24,643 nucleotides of DNA from Candidatus Tayloriibacteriota bacterium (GTDB lineage: Bacteria > Patescibacteriota > Minisyncoccia > Phycocordibacterales > PALSA-1337), in the NCBI GenBank assembly GCA_003170325.1, contig PMZP01000024.1:1-24643 (forward strand), given 5' to 3'. The notes beneath the pieces were generated by a model. It worked only from the letters and a program-made list of their open reading frames with translations. It was not told the origin of the DNA and did no database searches. Position 1 is the first letter of the stretch. Each line of letters starts with the position of its first letter. Shown piece after piece: positions 14,057-21,116 of this stretch. The position numbers and the translations under genes were made by a program.

Positions 14057-15070
14057 TCATTTGGTGACTGGAGCGTCCGCGTCGGTATCCCCGGGTTGTT
14101 TGGGCGGCTCGATCGGATAGTACTTGGCCAGCGCGGCAGTGATGTCCTCTTTGGTCGCTATCCTAAGGTCGACCTCCATCTGGAGGAGATGGCCGAGACT
14201 GTCGATCTTGTCTAAATCGGACGGATCACTGATCGCGATCACGATCGTGTTGCCGATCTTGTTGATCGGAACAAAGCAATATTTTCGCGCCAGAATTCCT
14301 GGTACGGCGGCGATCACATCGCGGTCAATCACACAATGGGTCAAATCGAGGTACTCGCATCCGAAATGCACGCCTTTGGCAGAGGCAATGTCTTTTGGCG
14401 TCAGGATCTGCTTGGAAAGCAGTAGAGCGATCGCGTCATTGCCGTTCATCGATGATTCGGCCTTAACGGAGTCTCGTTCCACGGCATTGATGTAGCCTTG
14501 GGTTAAAAGCAGGTCGAGGAGCCAGTCGGTGTAATCCGCACTCGGCACTTTACGAGACGGCTGTGAATGAGTTTGGTTCTTGCCCTTATAGTCGACGGTC
14601 GTTCCGTCCCAAAGCTCGGCTTTCCAACCGCTTGGCGTTTCGGCTCGGACAATCTTCTTTATCCCCATCTTTACGAGATCAAGAACATTTGTACCCCAGC
14701 GGGCAGGCATGTAGAGCATGTAGGGCTCGTGGAAAGGACAATCCCGAGGATTCTCGTCCTCGCATAATTTCGCATCCTTGTGCTGGCCCCCTCCTTCATC
14801 CAGTGGAACTATAAGCCAGGTGGTTTTTCCTCCAGTTTGATCGTCGGCGATGAAAAGCGCGAATGAAAGAATATCATAGAGTCCGAGCCTTGTATCATTG
14901 ACACCCTTTTGTCGAAGGATTCCTTTGACAGCTAGCTTGAGCTTATCGAATTGATGCCAACCCCATCCTGCGAACTTTTCCGTGGAGGGCGAATTCTTTA
15001 GTCCGACAAACTTGACTACTTCTGGAGCTGTAACTTCTCCATGACCGATCCAATTGATTGTGTGTATCAT
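14057..15070 (-). CDS. Two-domain protein with C-terminal MshEN (GspE N-terminal) domain
   Basis: Residues about 180-318 match the type II secretion/pilus ATPase N-terminal domain (PF05157, MshEN), seen in LLLTQGYINAVERDSVKAE, ILTPKDIASAKG and FVPINKIGNTIVIAISDPSDL. Some members of this domain bind c-di-GMP. No ATPase domain follows. Residues 1-170 are not recognised; they hold a conserved-looking GWGWHQFDKLKLAVKG segment and a Cys pair region (KLCEDENPRDCPFHEP). ATG at 15070 is chosen because GGAG sits 5 nt upstream; a longer frame reaching 15145 has no such site. The protein could be a regulator or adaptor for a type IV pilus system, but this is inference. It is monocistronic, ending in a strong terminator. 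Confidence 0.7.
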   Translation of the reverse strand: MIHTINWIGHGEVTAPEVVKFVGLKNSPSTEKFAGWGWHQFDKLKLAVKGILRQKGVNDTRLGLYDILSFALFIADDQTGGKTTWLIVPLDEGGGQHKDAKLCEDENPRDCPFHEPYMLYMPARWGTNVLDLVKMGIKKIVRAETPSGWKAELWDGTTVDYKGKNQTHSQPSRKVPSADYTDWLLDLLLTQGYINAVERDSVKAESSMNGNDAIALLLSKQILTPKDIASAKGVHFGCEYLDLTHCVIDRDVIAAVPGILARKYCFVPINKIGNTIVIAISDPSDLDKIDSLGHLLQMEVDLRIATKEDITAALAKYYPIEPPKQPGDTDADAPVTK

Positions 15071-15080
15071 ATTTCTCCTT

Positions 15081-15096
15081 GCCGCCTCCTGGCGGC
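15081..15096 (-). promoter_or_regulatory. GC hairpin just upstream of the ribosome-binding site
   Basis: GCCGCC and GGCGGC form a 6-bp stem around a 4-nt loop, immediately before AAGGAG and the ATG at 15070 on the minus strand. Its stem ends 2 nt from the Shine-Dalgarno bases, so it could tune translation of the MshEN-domain gene. Confidence 0.4.
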
Positions 15097-15243
15097 TGCC
15101 TAGGATTATGACCGTTGCCACAGCAGAGGATGCTATTTCAAACAACGATTCTGGGGTTTAGATTACTCGCTATTTCACGCATGTCAATACACAACACTGC
15201 TCCTGTTCATGTCCAGCACGATATCCATGATAAGATGTGATTA

Positions 15244-16695
15244 ATGAAAAAACGCCAAGCTTATTTCGACAACGCTTCGACTACGCCGCTCGATAAGCGG
15301 GTCTTCAAGGCCATGATGCCTTATTTCACCGAATATTATGGCAATCCATCGAATCTCTATGAAACCGGGCGTTGTGCTAGAGAGGCGATCGTAAAGGCCT
15401 CGAATCAGATTGCGACTGCTTTGAATTGTCGGCCAGACGAGTTTGTTTTTACCGGCTCGGCAACCGAAGCAGATAATTTAGCGCTAGCAGGAGCGGCTAG
15501 GGAGCATAGATTCGCGGACGCAAGGGATGTAAATCGTAAGTCATGCGGCCGCATCATCATTTCGGCAGTTGAACATAAGGGAATCATGGCGGTTTGCACT
15601 GCTTTGGAGAAAGAAGGATTCGAGGTTGTAAAGCTTCCAGTCGGCAAGAATGGCATAGTTGATCCAGATGATGTCAAGAAAAACTTGAATGAAAGAACGA
15701 TAATCGTTTCTATTACAATGGCGGATAGTGAAACGGGAACTCTGCAGCCGATCAAGGAAATAGGAAAGGTCATCACCGATTATCGTACAAGTCTTCTGGA
15801 GAGAAATGAAGGCGGAGGAACTTATTCCGATTCGAGCGCTGTCGGGCCTACGTCGGCACGATCTTCTGATCGCCAGCGGCAAAGCAGAATTAGTTCCGGA
15901 GCTGACTGTAATCGACGATTGCCCCTCTTCCATACTGACGCCAGCCAAGCCGCCGCTTATGCCGATGTGAATGTGGACGAGCTGGGCGTCGATCTCATGA
16001 CTTTATCTGCTCACAAATTGCGTGGTCCCAAAGGCGTCGGCGGTCTATACGTTAGGCGCGGCGTCAAATTACTGCCGATCATATACGGTGGTGGTCAGCA
16101 AGGCAAATTGCGTTCCGGGACAGAGAATGTGCCAGCTATCGTCGGTTTCGGAAAAGCGGTTGAATTAAATGAAGCGTACAAGAAGCAAGGCGTCATTCAC
16201 GTAAAAAAACTGCGGAATGCTTTGCAGGCCGGCATCTTCAAGTCCATAAAGAAAGTCGTCCTTAACGGCCATCCGACCAAGCGTTTGCCGAACTTTCTGA
16301 ACATTTCCATACTTGACATTGAAGGCGAATCTCTCCTCCTGGAATTGGATGAGCACGGCATTATGATCAATACCGGTTCAGCCTGCAATTCCGAAAGCTT
16401 GGAGCCGTCTTATGTGCTGACTGCGCTTGGTAATCCTTATGAGTTCGTTCATGGTAGTATCAGATTCACGCTTGGTGCGGAGACGACGATGTCTGACGTG
16501 AATTATGTCCTGAAGCGATTGTCGACCATCGTGAATCGATTGCGAGCCATTTCACCTTTGAATTTGTCTCTGAATGAAAAGAAAGCCATATCTGATCCGC
16601 GTGCATTCATAGGCAATCAGACGCCGCATTTTCTTAGAAAGCAGGGACTAGGAGTTAGGAAATCAGGACTTAGGAGTCGCAGACCTAATCCTTAA
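15244..16695 (+). CDS. iscS: Cysteine desulfurase (NifS/IscS type) with internal insert and C-terminal extension
   Basis: PLP enzyme that takes sulfur from cysteine for Fe-S cluster assembly. The N-terminus AYFDNASTTPLD is typical. The cofactor Lys is K258 (SAHKLRGPKG), H111 lies in SAVEHKG, and the catalytic Cys is C381 in NTGSACNSESLEPSYVL. Two features are odd. An insert at about residues 182-228, between ITDYR and FHTDASQAA, is rich in Ser, Arg and Gly and absent from normal enzymes. The last 40 or so residues after RLRAISPL are encoded largely by a TTAGGA-rich low-complexity tract (16647-16690). Together they bring it to 483 residues against about 400. Both lie outside the catalytic motifs. 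It is the first gene of the Fe-S operon. Confidence 0.93.
   Translation: MKKRQAYFDNASTTPLDKRVFKAMMPYFTEYYGNPSNLYETGRCAREAIVKASNQIATALNCRPDEFVFTGSATEADNLALAGAAREHRFADARDVNRKSCGRIIISAVEHKGIMAVCTALEKEGFEVVKLPVGKNGIVDPDDVKKNLNERTIIVSITMADSETGTLQPIKEIGKVITDYRTSLLERNEGGGTYSDSSAVGPTSARSSDRQRQSRISSGADCNRRLPLFHTDASQAAAYADVNVDELGVDLMTLSAHKLRGPKGVGGLYVRRGVKLLPIIYGGGQQGKLRSGTENVPAIVGFGKAVELNEAYKKQGVIHVKKLRNALQAGIFKSIKKVVLNGHPTKRLPNFLNISILDIEGESLLLELDEHGIMINTGSACNSESLEPSYVLTALGNPYEFVHGSIRFTLGAETTMSDVNYVLKRLSTIVNRLRAISPLNLSLNEKKAISDPRAFIGNQTPHFLRKQGLGVRKSGLRSRRPNP
16647..16690 (+). repeat. AGGA-rich low-complexity tract inside the 3' end of iscS
   Basis: Contains CTAGGAGTTAGGAAATCAGG and ACTTAGGAG. It encodes the non-conserved C-terminus of the desulfurase and resembles the tract at 20024-20075. 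Confidence 0.5.
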
Positions 16696-16711
16696 ATCAT
16701 TTTTAATTACA

Positions 16712-17410
16712 ATGAAGAAGCCAATCAAAAGAAAACCAAAATCGAAGAATAAACCCGTTCGCACCAAACCCGACGTCGTCAACAAGCACATCGGCGGTTC
16801 CTGGGCGTATTCCAAGGAAGTTCGCGACCATTTCTTCAATCCGCGAAATCTTCTCTGGGAGAATCCTAAAGAGGCATTATATGACGCGGAAGGCGTGGTG
16901 GGTAGCCCGGCCTGCGGAGACGTCATGCGCGTCTGGCTGAATATCGACCCCCGGCGCGACACCATCACCGAATTCAAATGGCGTACTTTCGGCTGTGCCA
17001 GCGCCATCGCCGCCACTTCCATGCTTTCGGTCATGGTCACCGAGAAGAAGGGTATGAAGATAGACAAGGCCTTGAAGATCACGCCGCAGGACATCATCGC
17101 CAGGCTCGATGGTTTGCCCGACCGCAAGATCCATTGCTCTGTTCTCGGCGACAAGGCCTTGCGTGCGGCCATCAACTACTGGTTCAAGAAGACTGGCCAA
17201 CTCTCGCGTATCCTGCTCGATGGTCAGAAAGTCATCGATCCTAATACCAAGGTCACCGAATCCGACATCGAAGAAGCCGTCCTCGAAGGCGCCACCACCC
17301 TGGAAGCCGTCCAAAAACGCACCAAAGTCGGCATCGGCTACCCCGAATGCATCCCCGCCGCCCTAGAGCTCATCCGCTTCTACAAGGAGAAGTATTTTGG
17401 GAGGGAATAA
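16712..17410 (+). CDS. iscU: IscU/NifU-type Fe-S scaffold with degenerate BFD-like C-terminus
   Basis: Scaffold on which Fe-S clusters are built with sulfur from the desulfurase. A basic tail (1-25) precedes the IscU domain (about 33-160), whose three cluster ligands are present: C68 in GSPACGD with D70, C95 in FGCASA and C142 in KIHCSVLGDKA. Residues about 178-222 look like the BFD [2Fe-2S] domain that follows in NifU (VTESDIEEAVLEGATTLEAVQKRTKVGIG), but only one of its four Cys remains (C213), so it should not hold a cluster. It follows iscS by 16 nt on the same strand. The protein is therefore an intermediate between short IscU and full NifU. Confidence 0.92.
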   Translation: MKKPIKRKPKSKNKPVRTKPDVVNKHIGGSWAYSKEVRDHFFNPRNLLWENPKEALYDAEGVVGSPACGDVMRVWLNIDPRRDTITEFKWRTFGCASAIAATSMLSVMVTEKKGMKIDKALKITPQDIIARLDGLPDRKIHCSVLGDKALRAAINYWFKKTGQLSRILLDGQKVIDPNTKVTESDIEEAVLEGATTLEAVQKRTKVGIGYPECIPAALELIRFYKEKYFGRE

Positions 17411-17422
17411 GAAAGTGGTAAG

Positions 17423-17833
17423 ATGTATGCAAATAATATGGAACCAAACATGGAACAAAGCGAATCAGTAAAACTTAATCAGCTTATTGAGGCCGCAAAG
17501 ATAGAGGATTGGAGCTTTGTCGACGGAAATATTAACGGTTATCACCTTGAGGGCGAACCCTTTGAGTGGGCAATGAATGCAGGTCTTACAGATGCTGACA
17601 AAAACGTGCGCGATTTGGCAGCAACGTTGTTGGATAAATCTGATGAGACTATCGATACGGAAACTACAACAAAACTTTTAAAGACTATGGCTGACGATGA
17701 TCACAATATCGTTCGCTATCGATTAGCAATCGCGTTGTATAAGAGAGGCGACCGAAGTCCTTCTGTAATTAAAATGATGCAAGAAGCGAAGAATGACCCG
17801 GATGTCGGAGAGCTTGCGAGTAGTTATAATTAA
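17423..17833 (+). CDS. HEAT-like helical repeat orphan protein
   Basis: Not assigned to a named family. The 136-residue product is soluble and helical. Two stretches look like HEAT-type repeat units, NVRDLAATLLDKSDE (about 62-76) and NIVRYRLAIALYKRGDRSPSVIKMMQEA (about 94-121). The final DPDVGELASSYN region is similar in style to the end of a third. ATG at 17423 is used; ATG at 17438 is an alternative. It lies 12 nt after the scaffold gene and before the broken SET gene. Its more AT-rich codons differ from those of the iscU gene, so this pair may be an insertion into the Fe-S operon. Confidence 0.6.
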   Translation: MYANNMEPNMEQSESVKLNQLIEAAKIEDWSFVDGNINGYHLEGEPFEWAMNAGLTDADKNVRDLAATLLDKSDETIDTETTTKLLKTMADDDHNIVRYRLAIALYKRGDRSPSVIKMMQEAKNDPDVGELASSYN

Positions 17834-17850
17834 TAATCAACAAACCGTTT

Positions 17851-18249
17851 ATGATGCACATAAAATGTAAACTCGATAAATCACCTCTACATGGTGTCGG
17901 AGTGTTCACTGAAGAGAACGTAAAGAAAGGTAATGTGATTTATACTGAAAGCCCTCTTCTCGATGTAAATATCACGAAAGAGCAGTTCGATTCGTTGACT
18001 GAAAAGGAGAAGGGCGAGGTTGGATATTTCGGTTTTTGGATAGAGGATCGCAAAGTATGGCATGTGGATTTCAGCATAATCAAATTCGTCAATCATTAAT
18101 TTGAGCCGACTTCGACGCAAGATTTGACAGAGCCTACTGCGCCACTTCGAGCAATTAGAGACCTGAAGGCCGGCGAAGAGATCACGCAAAACTATTTGGA
18201 ATTCGAGAGCAAAGACGTATTAAAAAGCAGAGGAATCAAGGTCGAATAG
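17851..18249 (+). pseudogene. SET-domain protein interrupted by an in-frame stop
   Basis: The first 82 codons give a SET-domain N-terminal part (LHGVGVFTEENVKKGNVIYT, then VWHVDFSIIKFVNH) ending in TAA at 18097-18099. In the same frame the next 50 codons continue as a SET C-terminal part (FEPTSTQ..., then LRAIRDLKAGEEITQNYLEFESKDV) to TAG at 18247-18249. The stop falls exactly in the conserved NHSCxPN motif of SET domains: NH-stop-FEPT, where Ser is expected (TCA to TAA is one base change) and the Cys is Phe. SET domains are lysine methyltransferases using S-adenosylmethionine. Either a recent nonsense mutation or a sequencing error is likely. The undamaged flanks argue against old decay. Confidence 0.8.
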
Positions 18250-18257
18250 AAATCCTC

Positions 18258-18494
18258 ATGTCCCCCTCCAAAACCGCCACCAAAGTCGAAGCAGTCCTCA
18301 CGAAAGTCCGCCCATACATCCAGATGCATGGCGGGGATGTGGCGCTGGTCGGCGTGGAAAAGGGGATTGTCACGTTGAATATCAGCGGCGCTTGTGCACA
18401 TTGTCGACTGGCTGATTTGACGTATAATAAGCTCATCGGAGGGCTTCTCATGGAAGAAGTTCATGGCGTAAAAGAAGTCAAATTGATCAAGTAG
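18258..18494 (+). CDS. nfu: Nfu-type Fe-S carrier (NifU C-terminal domain)
   Basis: A 78-residue NifU C-terminal domain (PF01106) that carries a [4Fe-4S] cluster between two protomers and delivers it to client proteins. The cluster motif is CAHC in SGACAHCRLADLTY (C46 and C49), matching the GACxxCPxxxxTL pattern with Pro replaced by Arg. The N-terminal helix and PYIQMHGGDVALVGVEKGIVTLNI strand region are typical. It starts 8 nt after the end of the SET reading frame and is followed by the ferredoxin gene, so it fits as the delivery step of the operon. Confidence 0.92.
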   Translation: MSPSKTATKVEAVLTKVRPYIQMHGGDVALVGVEKGIVTLNISGACAHCRLADLTYNKLIGGLLMEEVHGVKEVKLIK

Positions 18495-18523
18495 ATATTA
18501 ACAGAATGTAACCATATATTATT

Positions 18524-18784
18524 ATGTCAAACCTAAAAGAATATCCTCGAAATCGCGTTGATTCCAAGATAGGTAAAATTGTTATCGATCGTGATCTCTG
18601 CATAGGCGCGGCTTCATGCTTGGCAGTTTCTGGAACGACTTATGAGTTGGATGGCGAGAATAAGGCGGTAGTGACTGGTGCTGATTCGGCTGACGATGCC
18701 ACCCTCACTATGTCCGCGGAATCCTGTCCGACCAAAGCAATCTTATTGTTCGACAAGGAAGGCAAGCAGGTATTCCCGAAGTAG
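18524..18784 (+). CDS. Ferredoxin with a three-cysteine (probably [3Fe-4S]) site
   Basis: Small electron carrier of 86 residues. The cluster motif reads C26-IGAAS-C32, with Ala at the position of the middle Cys, and C68-P in ESCPTKAI. This CxxAxxC...CP pattern is that of single-cluster ferredoxins with a [3Fe-4S] centre (as in actinobacterial P450 ferredoxins), though some such proteins can take a fourth Fe. The start ATG has no strong ribosome-binding site. The gene ends 3 nt before the flavoprotein gene, so the two are almost certainly an electron-transfer pair. It is a possible partner of the 2-oxoacid oxidoreductase encoded 4 kb downstream. Confidence 0.88.
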   Translation: MSNLKEYPRNRVDSKIGKIVIDRDLCIGAASCLAVSGTTYELDGENKAVVTGADSADDATLTMSAESCPTKAILLFDKEGKQVFPK

Positions 18785-18787
18785 GCC

Positions 18788-20023
18788 ATGCAATCATTCA
18801 AGTATCTCATCATCGGCGGCGGAGTGGCGGGCGTCACGGCGGCCGAGACTATTCGTGCCAATGATTCGAGCGGTTCGATTGCCATCGTCTCCGACGAGTC
18901 GTATTTACTGTATTCACGGGTCATGCTGTCCAAGCCCAATTTCTTCTTGGGCAAAGTCCCATTCGATCAGATTTGGCTGAAGGGCGAGAAGTGGTACAAG
19001 GATAAGAACGTGACTTTTCTAGGAGGAAAGACCGTGGTCAGCATTGATTCACAGGCCAAAAAAATCGGACTGGCGGATGGCGCTTCTATTTTATACGAAA
19101 AATTACTCATCGCTGTAGGCACGACCACGCGCAGATCTACGGTTCCTGGCGCCGAAAAGAAAGGCGTTCATTATTTGCGATCATTGGATGATGGAAAGGG
19201 CATAATGGAGAACATCAAGTCTGCCAAGAATGCCGTGACGGTCGGCGGAGGATTCATCGGCTTCGAGATGGCGGACCTAATGCAATTGGCGGGAATGAAG
19301 ACCACCGTCGTCTTGCGCGATCCTTACTTCTGGAGCCCTGTCCTGGACGAGCCTTCAGGTATGATCATCGAGAAGGCCATGAAGAAGTCGGGCGTAGAGA
19401 TAATGCATTCAAATGAGATCGTGGAGATAACCGGCGGTGATTCGGTAGAGAGTGTGACCTTCAAGGACGGGACAAAGCTGCCTTCCCAGATAGTTATTTT
19501 TGGAATCGGAACAGTCAGTCGCCTTGAATGGGTCAAGTCTGCTGGCGTTGCGGTCAATCGTGGTATCGTTGCTAACGAATTCATGGAGACCAGCGTGAAA
19601 GATATCTGGACTGCCGGAGATATCGCAGAATACAAGGATCTGCTCCTCGAAGAGGATGTTCAGATGGGGAACTGGGTCTCGGCTCACGAGCAAGGCCGCA
19701 TCGCCGGTCTAGGAATGGTCGGTCAGCGCGACGCTTTTAGGTTCGTTTCTTTCTATACTACGCAAGGATTCGGTTTGACCGTAGCCTTTGTCGGCGATAC
19801 TGCTCCCGGTGCCGACCGAGAGATCATTCCACGCGGTTCCCCCGAGTCCGGTTCATACGCGCGGATAATTCTCCGCAATGGCGAAATCGAAGGCGCCACA
19901 CTCATCAATCGCACCCAAGAGATGGGTACTATCGCCAAGCTGATCGAAAATAACGTCAACGTTTCATCCAAGAAATCCGAGTTGAGCGATGTGGGGGTGG
20001 ATTTGAAAGGGTTGTTGGTATAG
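18788..20023 (+). CDS. FAD/NAD(P)-dependent ferredoxin-reductase-like oxidoreductase
   Basis: Two-dinucleotide-fold flavoprotein (Pyr_redox_2 family), 411 residues. FAD binding: GGGVAG at 10-15 and the later IWTAGDIAEY with D278. NAD(P) binding: VGGGFIGFE at 152-160. There is no CxxC redox pair, so it resembles ferredoxin, putidaredoxin and rubredoxin reductases rather than thioredoxin reductase. The C-terminal part (AHEQGRIAGLGM, then SYARIILRNGEIEGATLI) matches the interface domain of that group. It starts 3 nt after the ferredoxin stop, which makes ferredoxin:NAD(P)H electron transfer the natural assignment. Direction of flow in vivo is not known; a nitrite-reductase-like NADH module is a less likely alternative. 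Confidence 0.87.
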   Translation: MQSFKYLIIGGGVAGVTAAETIRANDSSGSIAIVSDESYLLYSRVMLSKPNFFLGKVPFDQIWLKGEKWYKDKNVTFLGGKTVVSIDSQAKKIGLADGASILYEKLLIAVGTTTRRSTVPGAEKKGVHYLRSLDDGKGIMENIKSAKNAVTVGGGFIGFEMADLMQLAGMKTTVVLRDPYFWSPVLDEPSGMIIEKAMKKSGVEIMHSNEIVEITGGDSVESVTFKDGTKLPSQIVIFGIGTVSRLEWVKSAGVAVNRGIVANEFMETSVKDIWTAGDIAEYKDLLLEEDVQMGNWVSAHEQGRIAGLGMVGQRDAFRFVSFYTTQGFGLTVAFVGDTAPGADREIIPRGSPESGSYARIILRNGEIEGATLINRTQEMGTIAKLIENNVNVSSKKSELSDVGVDLKGLLV

Positions 20024-20075
20024 GGATTGGGAAGTTAGGAGCTATGAAGTAGGGAATAGGAGACCGGAATAGGTG
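20024..20075 (+). repeat. AGGA-rich low-complexity tract
   Basis: Purine-rich repeats with units such as GTTAGGAG, GTAGGGAA and TAGGAGA begin directly after the flavoprotein stop. The same type of sequence forms the 3' end of the desulfurase gene (16647-16690). Confidence 0.5.
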
Positions 20076-20110
20076 GCTTAGAATATGGGCGCTTTTTGCA
20101 TGCGGCGCTA

Positions 20111-20140
20111 TTGACTTTTAGCACCAAATCGTGCTATAAT
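20111..20140 (+). promoter_or_regulatory. Strong sigma70-type promoter
   Basis: TTGACT (20111-20116) and a perfect TATAAT (20135-20140) lie 18 nt apart. A leader of about 92 nt to the ATG at 20239 follows. The leader can fold with AACCT/AGGTT as an outer stem and CCCAAA/TTTGGG as an inner stem. Confidence 0.75.
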
Positions 20141-20238
20141 TGTAGTAGATTTAAGAACCTAACAAACCGCTCATTTAGTACCCAAATAGTATCGAAATTT
20201 TGGGGAGGTTGGAGCAAGATCATTGAATTACATCGATT

Positions 20239-20496
20239 ATGAAAAAACTGTTCTTAGCAATTGCTTGTTGGGATACCATAGTGGCCATCGTCAACATCTT
20301 CATCCTCCCGCGGTTCCTGGCCGCAGAGGTGATTACCTACACGGCGGCTTCGCAGATTCTGCCGATTGTTATTCCGCTTCTTCTGTGGGTGGCGATCAAC
20401 TGCAAGAAGCAGATCGGCTGGTTTGTCGACGGTATCATCAAGGCCATAGCCTCGGATACCAGGCGGATGGGACTGGGAGTAGCCCCATGGACTTAG
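20239..20496 (+). CDS. Small two-helix membrane orphan protein (85 aa)
   Basis: Not recognised. The product has two hydrophobic segments (LFLAIACWDTIVAIVNIFIL at about 4-23 and ILPIVIPLLLWVAI at about 41-54), then a charged amphipathic tail (NCKKQIGWFVDGIIKAIASDTRR). It is probably a small inner-membrane protein. ATG at 20239 is preferred to a frame-shifted TTG at 20223: this frame has natural codon use and composition, although the visible GGAG is better spaced for the TTG. It is the first gene after a strong promoter and lies between the Fe-S operon and the energy genes, with no functional clue from either. Confidence 0.6.
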   Translation: MKKLFLAIACWDTIVAIVNIFILPRFLAAEVITYTAASQILPIVIPLLLWVAINCKKQIGWFVDGIIKAIASDTRRMGLGVAPWT

Positions 20497-20497
20497 C

Positions 20498-20547
20498 TTG
20501 AAGTGGCTATCTCAGCAACTCTCCGGCAACACTTCAAGTGCTGCCGG
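20498..20547 (+). promoter_or_regulatory. Mutually exclusive hairpins after the 85-aa gene
   Basis: TTGAAGTG (20498-20505) is complementary to CACTTCAA (20530-20537). The same right arm also forms a local hairpin, CCGGCA-a-CACT with AGTG-c-TGCCGG (20523-20547). The two structures compete, as in attenuators. No U-run follows, so termination is not evident. Confidence 0.4.
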
Positions 20548-20606
20548 ACTCAACTGGACCCACGACTTCAATGTCGCGGATCCTGAGAGATTTGTTCTTT
20601 GATACA

Positions 20607-20665
20607 AGTTTAAGGCAGTTCCGAAAAGGTGGAAATTCTCGCCTTTTTGGAGTCTGTCTTAAACT
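20607..20665 (+). promoter_or_regulatory. Long imperfect stem-loop in the leader of the 105-aa gene
   Basis: AGTTTAAG (20607-20614) pairs with CTTAAACT (20658-20665), CAG with CTG, and AAAAGG (20624-20629) with CCTTTT (20642-20647). It ends 18 nt before the AGGA ribosome-binding site (20683-20686) and has no U-run, so it is a structured leader or a processed RNA rather than a terminator. Confidence 0.55.
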
Positions 20666-20693
20666 AACAACAACAATTAACCAGGAACGATAT

Positions 20694-21011
20694 ATGAAAT
20701 ATTATGAGCGAGTTGAAAAAGTAATACGGGAGCTTGGTTACAGGCCGGATCCGGAGATCAAAGCATTTCCGAATAAGCATGTCTTTCGCTGGGGAGATGT
20801 CGTAGTGGTCCTTGAGGAGGCCGTGGTCGATTGTACCATCGTTGAGGTGTACAACAATCCCGATCAGTATTTGACGTCAGACTGCGGCATGGATCTGGTA
20901 GTTGACGATAAGGGTGTCCTCATTAACGGTCTTAGCGTAGCGAACATTCGTTGGGACGAACCGCATAACTTGGACATTCTCGCGGCCATCTGTAAGGCTT
21001 GTCGGTCCTAA
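20694..21011 (+). CDS. Small hypothetical protein (105 aa)
   Basis: Not recognised. The product starts MKYYERVEKVIRELGYRPDP and continues through a mixed alpha/beta sequence (HVFRWGDVVVVLEEAVVDCTIVEVYNN is about 29-55, then DLVVDDKGVLINGL). It ends with a Cys-containing helix (AAICKACRS). It is soluble and has no signal peptide. I set the start at ATG 20694 because AGGA lies 7 nt upstream; the same frame is open to 20538, but that region is the structured leader. It is probably co-transcribed with the 85-residue membrane protein from the promoter at 20111 and ends before a terminator hairpin. Confidence 0.6.
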   Translation: MKYYERVEKVIRELGYRPDPEIKAFPNKHVFRWGDVVVVLEEAVVDCTIVEVYNNPDQYLTSDCGMDLVVDDKGVLINGLSVANIRWDEPHNLDILAAICKACRS

Positions 21012-21059
21012 GAGTTCGATGACTAGCATGCCTCTGAAATGAGCCGTCCTAAAAGTTCG

Positions 21060-21088
21060 CCCCCTTCAAGCATTCCGGCTTGAGGGGG
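21060..21088. terminator. Bidirectional terminator between convergent genes
   Basis: CCCCC-TT-CAAGC (21060-21071) pairs with GCTTGAGGGGG (21078-21088) with one bulged T and a short loop. TTAATTATT follows on +, and on the minus strand the stem is followed by GAACTTTTAGG. It separates the 105-residue gene from the synthetase gene ending at 21117. Confidence 0.75.
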
Positions 21089-21116
21089 TTAATTATTGCC
21101 CGATATTAAAATACGA

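Noticed and set aside
14057..15145. Longer 362-aa version of the MshEN-domain protein
   Set aside because: Its start lacks a ribosome-binding site and the extra residues translate the GC hairpin region. ATG at 15070 has GGAG 5 nt upstream.
20223..20501. 92-aa frame starting at TTG 20223 with a well-spaced GGAG
   Set aside because: Arg/His/Gly-rich and unlike a protein. The frame starting at ATG 20239 has natural codon use and two clear membrane segments.
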